Shown here one piece after another: positions 1 through 6,459 of a DNA stretch of 8,560 nt. How positions within the stretch are numbered: the stretch's first letter is position 1; each line of letters starts with the position of its first letter. Below the pieces are notes generated by a model, which was not told the origin of the DNA, did not search any database, and worked only from the letters and a program-made list of their open reading frames with translations. Origin of the DNA: Phycisphaeraceae bacterium (GTDB lineage Bacteria > Planctomycetota > Phycisphaerae > Phycisphaerales > UBA1924); the NCBI GenBank assembly GCA_009827205.1, contig WUAK01000110.1:1-8560 (forward strand). The letters are read 5' to 3'. Made by a program: the position numbers and the translations under genes.

Positions 1-1
1 G

Positions 2-484
2 GAGCAGTCGGACATCGATGCGATCAAGTGGGGGGTAGCCGACGGCACAATCACCATCCTCGCCACCGATCACGCGCCTCACACCGCCGACGAGAAGGCG
101 TTGCCCTTCAGCGAGGCTCCGTTTGGGATCATCGGCCTGGAGACCGCCTTGGCCGGGTACGCTCAGGCACTCGTGGAGCCTGGCATCATTGACTGGCCGA
201 AGCTGATCGAATTGCTCACGTTGAATCCAGCCAAGCTCTGCAATCTAGACCAGGATTCCCTTGGCGCAGAAGGCCTGGGCGAGCTCCGAGAGGGTGGTCT
301 CGCGGACGTGACGCTCATCGATCCGAACCAGGGCTGGACCGTGACCACAGCGGACCTTGAGGGCCGGAGCTCCAACACGCCCTTCCTTGGGCACTCCTTC
401 AATGCCCGCCCGGTCATGACCGTGGTCGGGGGACAGATCAGGCACAGCAGACTCGAAAGTCACGCAGCCGTGTATACACACTGA
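2..484 (+). CDS. pyrC: Dihydroorotase, C-terminal 160 residues (5' end outside window)
   Basis: This is the C-terminal part of a type I dihydroorotase, the zinc amidohydrolase that interconverts carbamoyl-aspartate and dihydroorotate in cytoplasmic pyrimidine synthesis. The frame is open from base 2 with no start needed and ends at TGA 482-484. About 20 residues in is ATDHAPHTADEK, which carries the family's catalytic Asp and a conserved His pair. It is followed by APFGIIGLETAL, the substrate-loop signature of the class. The C-terminus has the usual order LNPAKL, GGLADVTLIDP, SNTPFLG and VVGGQIRH, the beta-sandwich tail of cyclic amidohydrolases. The length past ATDHAPH fits the family, so the 3' end looks intact. 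A catalytically inactive PyrC-like partner (the PyrC' of some bacteria) is unlikely because the Asp motif is intact. The N-terminal metal ligands cannot be seen. Confidence 0.93.
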   Translation, partial: EQSDIDAIKWGVADGTITILATDHAPHTADEKALPFSEAPFGIIGLETALAGYAQALVEPGIIDWPKLIELLTLNPAKLCNLDQDSLGAEGLGELREGGLADVTLIDPNQGWTVTTADLEGRSSNTPFLGHSFNARPVMTVVGGQIRHSRLESHAAVYTH

Positions 485-586
485 ATCGATAAGAACACAC
501 CGATCGAGGCTTCTATCCTTGGTTGGTACCAACACACAACCGGTCCACAACTGGGACCGAGAGAGCGAACACAAGGGAGTAGCACA
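485..586 (+). promoter_or_regulatory. pyrC-gap intergenic leader with 12-bp palindrome and RBS
   Basis: This 102-base gap should hold the gap promoter and leader. A perfect 12-bp palindrome, GTTGGTACCAAC, lies at 522-533, 53 bases before the gap ATG. A Shine-Dalgarno sequence AAGGGAG at 573-579 stands 7 bases from the ATG at 587. I see no convincing -35/-10 pair: TATCCT at 514-519 lacks a matching -35. I also see no terminator for pyrC. The palindrome could be an operator, but that is inference. Confidence 0.4.
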
Positions 587-1618
587 ATGCCCATCCGCAT
601 CGGGATCAACGGCTTTGGACGCATCGGTCGCCTCGTCGCGAGGCTCGCAGCCAACGACCCCAACATCGAACTCGTCGCGGTCAATGACCTCGTCCCTGCA
701 GACAATCTGGCGTACTTGCTCAAGTACGACACCATGCACGGCCGGTTCCTTGTCGATCACAAACCTGCCGACGTGTCGGCAACCGATGACTCGTTCACGA
801 TCAACGGTAAAACCACCAAAACAATGGCAGTGCGGGATCCCGCCGAGTTGCCCTGGGGCGATTGGGGTGTGGATTACGTTCTCGAGTCAACAGGCTTCTT
901 CACCAACTACGAAGGTGCTCACAAGCACATCGAGAACAACGGCTGCAAGCGGGTCGTTATCAGCGCCCCCACCAAATCGCCTGATCAGATCAAAACGCTC
1001 GCTTACAAGGTCAACCACGAGGACTACGACCCCTCGAGCGACACCATTATCAGCAACGCCAGCTGCACAACCAACTGCCTTGCACCGATCGCCAAGGTCA
1101 TCAACGATGAGTTTGGACTCGAAGAAGGTCTCATGACCACTGTCCACGCTGCCACGGCAACCCAACCCACGCAGGATGGCCCCTCTAAGAAGGACTGGCG
1201 CGGCGGACGGAACGCGTACCAGAACATCATCCCCGCCAGCACAGGCGCAGCGAAGGCTGTCACGCTCTGTATTCCGGCACTTAAGGGCAAGCTGACCGGC
1301 ATGGCGTTCCGCGTGCCGACGGCTGACGTCTCTTGTGTGGATCTGACCTTCCGCACGGCGAAAGCGACGAGTCTCTCGGACATCAACGCCGCGATGAAGG
1401 CCGCTGCAGAGGGCTCGATGCAGGGCGTTCTCGGTTACACTGACGAAGAAGTCGTCTCAAGCGATTTCGTGGGTGACCCGCACAGCTCGATCTACGACGC
1501 GAGGGCGGGTATCGAGCTCAACGATCGCTTCTTCAAGGTCGTCAGCTGGTACGACAACGAAGCCGGCTACGCGAACCGATGCGTCGACATGATGCGGATG
1601 CTCGCGTCGAAGGACTGA
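587..1618 (+). CDS. gap: Glyceraldehyde-3-phosphate dehydrogenase, class I, NAD-dependent
   Basis: This cytoplasmic glycolytic/gluconeogenic enzyme converts glyceraldehyde 3-phosphate, NAD and phosphate to 1,3-bisphosphoglycerate. The 343 residues are the normal length. The N-terminal Rossmann fold starts with INGFGRIGR (8-16). Asp34 in AVNDL is the residue that favours NAD over NADP. The catalytic Cys160 lies in SNASCTTNCLAP (157-167) and the general-base His187 in TTVHAAT. GPSKKDWRGGR (198-208), FRVPTADVS (241-249) and SWYDNEAGYANR (320-331) complete the family pattern. One oddity is Ala326, where most family members have Trp or Thr (NEWGYS or NETGYS). The ATG at 587 is well supported: AAGGGAG lies 7 bases upstream and the protein begins right at the fold. 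The gene follows pyrC on the same strand but appears to be its own unit, ending at the hairpin at 1650-1673. Confidence 0.98.
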   Translation: MPIRIGINGFGRIGRLVARLAANDPNIELVAVNDLVPADNLAYLLKYDTMHGRFLVDHKPADVSATDDSFTINGKTTKTMAVRDPAELPWGDWGVDYVLESTGFFTNYEGAHKHIENNGCKRVVISAPTKSPDQIKTLAYKVNHEDYDPSSDTIISNASCTTNCLAPIAKVINDEFGLEEGLMTTVHAATATQPTQDGPSKKDWRGGRNAYQNIIPASTGAAKAVTLCIPALKGKLTGMAFRVPTADVSCVDLTFRTAKATSLSDINAAMKAAAEGSMQGVLGYTDEEVVSSDFVGDPHSSIYDARAGIELNDRFFKVVSWYDNEAGYANRCVDMMRMLASKD

Positions 1619-1649
1619 TCGCAACTCTGTGAAAGTAGAACATCACGAG

Positions 1650-1673
1650 CGCCCCTCACGAAGGTGAGGGGCG
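1650..1673. terminator. Hairpin between convergent gap and helicase genes, likely bidirectional terminator
   Basis: The stem is CGCCCCTCAC (1650-1659) paired perfectly with GTGAGGGGCG (1664-1673) around the loop GAAG. That is 10 bp, eight of them G-C. It lies 31 bases past the gap stop and 29 bases past the helicase stop. On the + strand it is followed by ATTTCATATT, a loose U-rich tract. On the - strand the run after the stem is poorer in T. Position and stem strength support termination for gap, and less surely for the helicase. Confidence 0.75.
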
Positions 1674-1683
1674 ATTTCATATT

Positions 1684-1699
1684 CCTCGCTCAAGCGAGG
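1684..1699 (-). terminator. Small hairpin just past the helicase stop codon
   Basis: CCTCGC (1684-1689) pairs with GCGAGG (1694-1699) around a 4-base loop. The hairpin begins 3 bases after the TAA of the helicase on its own strand. The sequence after it (AATATGAAAT) is A/T-rich but not a T tract. It may help end the helicase message together with the stronger hairpin at 1650-1673. A 6-bp stem alone is weak evidence. Confidence 0.35.
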
Positions 1700-1702
1700 G
1701 CC

Positions 1703-3217
1703 TTAGCGTGCAGCTTTCGGTGATGCTTTGCGTTTCACTTTTTTCTTGCGAGGATTGCGAGTCCCGGCTGCTGGCCTGCCCGTTGCTGATGCACCTGAGC
1801 GGCGTTTGCGGCCCTGACTTTCACCGCCAGATTTCGCCTTTGGCTTGCCTACTTGCCTTTCATGAGTTTTCTCGCCGCCTTGTTTATTCGGCTTCACACT
1901 CTTGCGACGACGTTTCGCACCCGAGCCAGACTTGGTATTCACTGAAGATTCAGATCGAGATCGCCCGCTGCGGCCCCGACTACCTTTATCTGACCCGGGC
2001 TTCATGCTGTTTCTGCTCTCACCCACGCCAGCATTGCTGCCGTGCTCGCGGCTACTGCGAACAGGCTCGATTTCAGGAAGATCGGCTGGCAGATCTACTG
2101 CTTGTACCCTGTCGCCTGTCAGCCTTTCGATTGCTCGAAGCAATGGCCTCTCGCTCTTGTCACACAAGCTGATAGCAACGCCGGTGCGACCTGCTCGACC
2201 CGTCCGGCCTATGCGGTGGACGTACGCCTCGGGCTCGACTGGGATGTCATAGTTGAACGCATGAGTGATCCCATCTACGTCCAGCCCTCGCGCAGCGACA
2301 TCGGTGGCAACGAGTACACTGCTCTTTCCAGTTCGGAACATCAAAAGCGCCTGCTTGCGCTGATTCTGAGACTTGTTACCGTGAATCGTTGAGCAACGAA
2401 CTTGCCCACGCTCAAGTGACCGGGCAAGCTTGTCCGCACCGCGCTTCGTTCGTGTGAATACGATGGCACGTACGACTTCTTCATGATTCAATAGATGCAG
2501 CATGAGTGCAGGTTTTTGTGATCGTTGCACGAAATACAAGGACTGATCGATCTTGGGAGCTGCAGACGCCACGGGATCAACCGCAATCCTGGTGGGATTA
2601 GCCAGCAACGAGTTTGCCAGTCTTTCGATTTCCCGAGGCATCGTTGCGGAGAAGAGCAACGTCTGTCTATCCGCGGGCACTTTGGATGCGATCTTGCGGA
2701 TCGGGTCGATGAATCCCATATCGAGCATACGATCTGCTTCATCGAGGATGAGGACTTCGATAGCGGTCAGATCTACAAACCCCTGCTGCATCAAGTCCAT
2801 GAGCCGACCAGGTGTTGCGACGATGATGTCGACGCCTTTCCGGAGTGCCTTGACTTGGTGGAACTGATTTACTCCCCCGAAGATCGCGGCTTGGCGTAAT
2901 CCTGTAAACCTGCCGTACTTTGCAAAGCTCTCTTGGATTTGCGAAGCGAGTTCGCGGGTGGGCGAAAGAACCAATGCACGAGGCTTGTGTGAACCGGGTG
3001 AACTCTTGTCTTGATCTTTCGAAATCAGCCTGCTCAGTGTTGGTATTGCGAACGCCGCTGACTTGCCTGTTCCGGTCTGTGCACTTCCTAGAACATCCCC
3101 GCCCCGTAATGCCGGCGGAATCGACTTCGCCTGAATAGGCGTAGGCGTGTCATAGCCGAGTTCGGAGAGTGCACGCCGAACTGGCTTTGGAAGATCGATC
3201 GAATCAAATGTCTGCAA
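1703..3217 (-). CDS. DEAD-box ATP-dependent RNA helicase, RhlE-like, with long basic tail
   Basis: This cytoplasmic ATP-dependent RNA helicase probably works in ribosome assembly or RNA turnover. Numbered from the TTG at 3217 (504 aa), all motifs are present in order: Q-motif PTPIQ (25-29), motif I AQTGTGKS (46-53), Ia PTRELA (86-91), TPGR (135-138), DEAD (159-162), SAT (190-192), VFTRTK (253-258), TDVAARGLD (305-313) and HRIGRTGR (334-341). The N-terminus QTFDSIDLP matches the usual RhlE beginning. From about residue 385 on, some 120 residues are rich in Lys, Arg, Ser and Gly, a probable disordered RNA-binding tail. I chose the TTG at 3217 because GGAG lies 7 bases upstream. A TTG at 3274 would add 19 residues with no family match and poorer initiation signals. 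The gene stands alone, convergent with gap. RhlE rather than CsdA, SrmB or DbpA is a judgement from the N-terminus and tail. Confidence 0.95.
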   Translation of the reverse strand: MQTFDSIDLPKPVRRALSELGYDTPTPIQAKSIPPALRGGDVLGSAQTGTGKSAAFAIPTLSRLISKDQDKSSPGSHKPRALVLSPTRELASQIQESFAKYGRFTGLRQAAIFGGVNQFHQVKALRKGVDIIVATPGRLMDLMQQGFVDLTAIEVLILDEADRMLDMGFIDPIRKIASKVPADRQTLLFSATMPREIERLANSLLANPTRIAVDPVASAAPKIDQSLYFVQRSQKPALMLHLLNHEEVVRAIVFTRTKRGADKLARSLERGQVRCSTIHGNKSQNQRKQALLMFRTGKSSVLVATDVAARGLDVDGITHAFNYDIPVEPEAYVHRIGRTGRAGRTGVAISLCDKSERPLLRAIERLTGDRVQAVDLPADLPEIEPVRSSREHGSNAGVGESRNSMKPGSDKGSRGRSGRSRSESSVNTKSGSGAKRRRKSVKPNKQGGEKTHERQVGKPKAKSGGESQGRKRRSGASATGRPAAGTRNPRKKKVKRKASPKAAR

Positions 3218-3224
3218 CAAGATG

Positions 3225-3228
3225 CTCC
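3225..3228 (-). promoter_or_regulatory. Shine-Dalgarno GGAG that decides the helicase start
   Basis: On the minus strand GGAG is followed by 7 bases and then TTG at 3217-3215. This puts the start directly before QTFDSIDLP, where RhlE-type helicases begin. The adjacent upstream TTG (3220-3218) would have 4-base spacing and is less likely. Confidence 0.6.
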
Positions 3229-3548
3229 ATCGCCCGCACACATCCTTCGTGTGCTGACAGTTTCGTTCGGGCAATTCTCGCCCAATACGATTGGAACAAG
3301 AGGGCCGGCCGGTGAAGCGCCCGCGGACAGGGGATGCGGACGCTGCCGACAGATTCCCGGACCAACAAAGCAGTTCTGCTCAGTTCGATTCCCACAGGGC
3401 TACCGGCTTTGTGAGCAAGTGTAGGCCGCTTTTCTGGATGTCGATGCCCGCTCCAATGCCACATGGGGGTTGGTCAGTCATACATCTTGGTGAATGCGTG
3501 TCGTGACGGCCCTTGAGTTCACGGATGTCCTGTGATGACTTTCAACAC
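3229..3548. other. Noncoding stretch between the divergent helicase and PEP-CTERM-like genes
   Basis: About 340 bases separate the two divergent starts. The short open frames here (for example + 3291-3506 and - 3464-3204) show no recognisable motif. Their residue make-up looks random, so I do not call a gene. The region must hold both promoters, but I found no -35/-10 pair I would defend. Inverted repeats seen are CCAAT-ACG-ATTGG (3282-3294) and AGCAG-TT-CTGCT (3369-3380). Both are short enough to be chance. I see no tRNA or known RNA fold. Confidence 0.5.
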
Positions 3549-3553
3549 AGGAG
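3528..3553 (+). promoter_or_regulatory. Hairpin that would mask the Shine-Dalgarno of the next gene
   Basis: TCCTGTG (3528-3534) can pair with CACAGGA (3546-3552) around an 11-base loop. The 3' arm contains most of the Shine-Dalgarno AGGAG (3549-3553), which stands 6 bases before the ATG at 3560. The RBS itself is strong. Its burial in a 7-bp stem could lower or regulate translation. Pairing is seen in sequence; regulation is inference. Confidence 0.35.
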
Positions 3554-3559
3554 ATCGAG

Positions 3560-4243
3560 ATGCTCAGTAAAGCTGCCACGCTCACGCTTGCACTTACAGC
3601 ACAGGTGACCGTGGCCCAGACAACAGTCCCCTACACATCACCCGGCTGGCAGGACTTTGGCACGACCAACATCACCGGACTATCCGGCAACTTTCTTCCT
3701 GGCTGGACCTCATTGACGGCGACTCCGGATCTCGGGGATGACGTCTTTTTCATTCCGACAGAGAGCCTATCTGGCGTACCTGGAGACGCCGCCCTCTGGA
3801 TGCTCAACTACGACCCGGGGTCTATCGGTGGTGTCTCAAATGAGAGTGTCGGACTTTCACTCAATGGCTTTACACCCGGTGAGACCTATGAGCTGAGCTT
3901 CTGGGCGACGATCGTTACCAACTCTTTCGCGGGGTGGGCCGGCAACAACGATTCGCTCACGGTAGATATTGTCGGCGCAGATATCTCTACGTTTGCGACT
4001 ACGCCGCTCTTCGATCCTGCAGACGCGGACGGTATGAACCCGTGGACACCGTTTACGATCACCTTCGAGGCTGTGAGCTCAACAGTCGATTTCAACTTCG
4101 GTGCGACACCGATCGGGCTCGATCCAGCCGGAACAGCAACGCGATTCGGCATTGACGGTTTTCGGGCTCAACTCGTACCTTCGCCTTCGTGCAGCGCGCT
4201 GCTGGCGGTGAGTGGGATCTTCGCCACACGCAGAAGGCGATAG
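3560..4243 (+). CDS. Secreted protein with PEP-CTERM-like sorting tail, function unknown
   Basis: This is a 227-residue exported protein. Residues 1-19 are a signal peptide (Lys4, hydrophobic core, likely cleavage TVA/QTT after Ala19). The body is rich in Gly, Thr, Ser, Phe and Trp, with alternating beta-strand patterns such as LNGFTPGETYELSFWATI, LTVDIVG, FTITFEAVS and FGIDGFRAQL. This resembles the jelly-roll, carbohydrate-binding-like domains common in such proteins, though I cannot name a family. The C-terminus starts with VPSPS (206-210), then a short hydrophobic segment, then RRRR (224-227). That is the layout of PEP-CTERM tails, recognised by an exosortase and removed at the membrane, but here with VPSP instead of VPEP and a Cys at 211. 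The gene is monocistronic and divergent from the helicase. The ATG at 3560 has AGGAG 6 bases upstream. A surface or extracellular-matrix role is inferred only from the tail. Confidence 0.85.
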   Translation: MLSKAATLTLALTAQVTVAQTTVPYTSPGWQDFGTTNITGLSGNFLPGWTSLTATPDLGDDVFFIPTESLSGVPGDAALWMLNYDPGSIGGVSNESVGLSLNGFTPGETYELSFWATIVTNSFAGWAGNNDSLTVDIVGADISTFATTPLFDPADADGMNPWTPFTITFEAVSSTVDFNFGATPIGLDPAGTATRFGIDGFRAQLVPSPSCSALLAVSGIFATRRRR

Positions 4244-4247
4244 CCGA

Positions 4248-4265
4248 CCGCCCCGTGGGGGGTGG
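4248..4265 (+). terminator. Possible hairpin after the PEP-CTERM-like gene
   Basis: CCGCCCC (4248-4254) can pair with GGGGTGG (4259-4265), including one G-U pair, around the loop GTGG, 4 bases after the stop codon. No T tract follows, so intrinsic termination is doubtful. It sits in the 99-base gap between two convergent genes, where a terminator is expected. Confidence 0.35.
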
Positions 4266-4309
4266 CCTTCCGTCGCCCAACTCCATTGTTTGTAGAACCC
4301 ACACACACC

Positions 4310-4328
4310 GGGCGGCGGAACGCTGCCC
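4310..4328 (+). terminator. Second possible hairpin between convergent genes
   Basis: GGGCGGC (4310-4316) pairs with GCTGCCC (4322-4328), with one G-U pair on the + transcript, around the loop GGAAC. It lies 67 bases past the PEP-CTERM-like stop and 14 bases past the lipoprotein stop on the other strand. On the minus transcript the G-U becomes a C-A mismatch, so it serves the + gene better. There is no T tract. Confidence 0.3.
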
Positions 4329-4342
4329 CCTCGGGGAACCGG

Positions 4343-5296
4343 TTACTCAGCGAGCGCGTCGCGGAGCCTGTCGATATTCGCGTTCATGATTCCGATGTAG
4401 TCGGGTGAAGCGATCGCAGCGCCCGTGACGGGCAACTCCGCAGGGCTGAAAGTCACGTTCTTGAACGGGTACTCGATTTCGGGATCGATCGACGGCTCGG
4501 ATTCCCAGAGCAGCACAACGGCGCCTTCAAAGTCACCTATCCCCTCGTTGATCTCGGCGATCGCCTCATCGGTCAGTCCCTCATCCGGATCGAGGTCGAG
4601 GTCGGTGATCTCCCAGCCGTAGCGGGACTCGAGATAGTTGTACGCCGGGTGTGAGGCGAGCAGCTTCACTCCTTCAAGGCTTGGTGTGATCTCATCGGTG
4701 AATCGTGTGTGCAGCGACTCGAGATCCGAGACAATCCCAGGCAGGTTGGCTTCGAATGTGTCCGCCTTCTCAGGCCAAGCCCGGGCCATCGCGTCGGCGA
4801 TGGCGAGCGACTGATCAATCGCGTTCTTCGGATCGACCCACGTGTGTCCGTCGGTGCCCTCGTGTGAGTGCTCCCCACCCGGTCCGTGGCTGTGCGTGAT
4901 GCCGAGGTCGTACTTCACGAAACGGTCCTTGAAGCTCTCGGCGGTGTCCACCATCCGGCTCTTGGGCAGCGATGCCCGGGCCACCCATTTCTCGAACTTG
5001 GCTCCGTTGACCACGACGAGTTTCGCACTCATGTAGCTCGCGAGTACCTCCCGGCTCGGATCCCAGAAGATCGGATCCTCGTCTTCGGGAACCAGGCACT
5101 CGACGGGGACCTCGCCGCCTGCGATGCGACGGGCGAAGTAGGTCGTTGGGTAGAACGTGGTCCGCACGACATCTTCTAGGTCCGCCTGGCTCACTACCGG
5201 GGTCGCGGCGTCTTCACTGCCGCAGCCGGTAAGCGGAAAGACGAGGAATGCTGAAAGGAGTGTGCCTGCCATGAGTGCTTTCATCATCAACCTCAC
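4343..5296 (-). CDS. Zn/Mn-type ABC substrate-binding lipoprotein (ZnuA/TroA family)
   Basis: This is a predicted membrane-anchored lipoprotein that binds a divalent metal, most likely zinc. Residues 1-25 form a lipoprotein signal peptide with lipobox LTGC (Cys25). Family features include TTFYPTTYFARRIAGG (46-61), VVVNGAKFEKWV (94-105), HTWVDPKNA (151-159, ligand His151), LLASHPAYNYL (212-222, ligand His216) and an acidic WESEPS near 264-269. Between 134 and 151 lies a His-rich loop (His135, 137, 143, 145, 151). The first canonical His (the DPH motif) is replaced: the protein reads DPIFWDP (74-80). I recall relatives with a DPxFWxP form, so this may be a subfamily trait. The GTG start gives a GTGA overlap with the permease gene. 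ATG codons at 5287 and 5284 are alternatives, and GAGG stands 6 bases before the latter, giving a 313-residue form with a cleaner signal peptide. No ZnuB or ZnuC gene is present. Confidence 0.92.
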   Translation of the reverse strand: MRLMMKALMAGTLLSAFLVFPLTGCGSEDAATPVVSQADLEDVVRTTFYPTTYFARRIAGGEVPVECLVPEDEDPIFWDPSREVLASYMSAKLVVVNGAKFEKWVARASLPKSRMVDTAESFKDRFVKYDLGITHSHGPGGEHSHEGTDGHTWVDPKNAIDQSLAIADAMARAWPEKADTFEANLPGIVSDLESLHTRFTDEITPSLEGVKLLASHPAYNYLESRYGWEITDLDLDPDEGLTDEAIAEINEGIGDFEGAVVLLWESEPSIDPEIEYPFKNVTFSPAELPVTGAAIASPDYIGIMNANIDRLRDALAE

Positions 5297-6459
5297 ATCG
5301 TGTAAATTGAGTCTTTCAAAATAATAAGAGTCGTGTACGCCCCGGATAGCCCAACTGCTACACCGATCGCCAGCGAGATCACCAACTGCATAGTGACCAG
5401 CAGAGCGAGATAGCTTCTGGATGCACCGATCCTTGCGAGCGTCTCGAGCTCTGTCGCGCGGAGCCTCGTTGCAAGTAATGAGACCAGCGAAACGAGCAGT
5501 ACGGTCACCACACCCATCAATAGAATCAGCCAGTCAAACACCACCTTGACCCGGAACACGACATCGAAGAGTTCGCCTACAAGTTTACCTGGGTCAACCG
5601 CCTGGAAATCGCCCTGGTTGTTGATCCGTGCCTTGATGATGGTGTGGGCTTTCATGTCATCTGGGAAAACCATGACGCCTGTGATTGGCAGTAGCTCGGG
5701 ATCGCCGTGTGCGTGGAACGAGTAGATGTTCTCATCGGTGATCTCGTTAAACTCGGCCATCGACGGGCTCACCGCGACATGATCTGCGGTGCGTGCCATC
5801 ACGAGTGATTCGTCAATCTCGGTCGATTCCATATGGCCGTGGTAGTCGCCTGTCAGCACCCACGAGGTCTCAATCCCCGTAAAGACCGCGTGGTCATCAG
5901 CGGAAGAGGTCTGTTCGAGCACCCCCACGACTCTCAACTTGAGAGGTGGAGGCACTGACAAGTCGTACAACTCACGCTGATCGCTGAAGATCGTGTCGCC
6001 TACCCCGATACCCAATTCAGCCGCGACGGAAGCACCGAGAACTGCATCGCCAAGAAGCAGCGGGAAGCTGCCAGCAGCAGGTCGCAAACCTCTCAAGGTG
6101 AAGTAGTCGACCCCGACCGCAACGATTGGCTTGTCCCTGGCAGTGAACCGAAGATGAACCGGGACCGCTATGACATTCGGATCCTGAGCGATCTCGGTGA
6201 AGAGCGACATTTTGACCGGCTCGACCGGCTGTTCTTTGAAGTAAAGGGCCGCGAATGCGAGATCGAATCTGCTCCCTTTGGCTCCGACGACTAGCGGGAT
6301 GGATTCGGCTCTGCTGTTGAGTTGACGCTGGTAATGCGAGAGCACAAGGTTCGCAGCAACAGGCAGGCCCACCGTGGCCGCGATGCAGACCGCGACAACG
6401 AGCGTCTGCGCGCGATGCCGAAGGGCATAGAGCAATCCGAGTCGGAGTGCACCCGTCAT
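5293..6459 (-). CDS. FtsX/MacB-type ABC transporter permease
   Basis: This inner-membrane subunit pairs with the ATPase encoded just before it. It has 388 residues: TM1 at about 17-40, a large extracytoplasmic domain at 41-304 that includes the LVVGAKGSRFDLAFAALYF region (56-74), TM2 at about 307-330, a charged cytoplasmic loop (TRLRATELETLARIGASRS, 331-349), and TM3 at about 350-381. The loop resembles the coupling segment of FtsX-family permeases. The extracytoplasmic domain carries DYHGHMES (205-212) and FHAHGD (248-253), possible metal-binding sites. Classical MacB/LolC/FtsX proteins have four TMs with a tail after the last one. Here I see three and the chain ends just after TM3. The start ATG overlaps the ATPase stop (ATGA), and the stop overlaps the lipoprotein start (GTGA). 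Its substrate is unknown, and metal handling is inferred from the neighbours and histidines. Confidence 0.9.
   Translation of the reverse strand: MTGALRLGLLYALRHRAQTLVVAVCIAATVGLPVAANLVLSHYQRQLNSRAESIPLVVGAKGSRFDLAFAALYFKEQPVEPVKMSLFTEIAQDPNVIAVPVHLRFTARDKPIVAVGVDYFTLRGLRPAAGSFPLLLGDAVLGASVAAELGIGVGDTIFSDQRELYDLSVPPPLKLRVVGVLEQTSSADDHAVFTGIETSWVLTGDYHGHMESTEIDESLVMARTADHVAVSPSMAEFNEITDENIYSFHAHGDPELLPITGVMVFPDDMKAHTIIKARINNQGDFQAVDPGKLVGELFDVVFRVKVVFDWLILLMGVVTVLLVSLVSLLATRLRATELETLARIGASRSYLALLVTMQLVISLAIGVAVGLSGAYTTLIILKDSIYTM

Noticed and set aside
245..760. A 171-codon open frame on the minus strand across the pyrC end and gap start
   Set aside because: It is antisense to two well-supported genes, has no family motif, and its composition follows from the codon use of the sense genes.
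519..1136. A 205-codon + frame overlapping the first half of gap
   Set aside because: It is out of frame with a certain GAPDH gene, is rich in Ser/Thr/Pro/Arg as frame-shifted GC-rich coding sequence tends to be, and has no motif.
1708..2392. Several + strand frames antisense to the helicase tail
   Set aside because: They are shadows of the repetitive basic tail. They are Cys/Leu/Arg-rich without pattern and have no supporting start signals.
3291..3506. A 71-codon + frame in the helicase/PEP-CTERM-like intergenic region
   Set aside because: It has no recognisable domain or signal peptide and no convincing Shine-Dalgarno, and its composition looks random.
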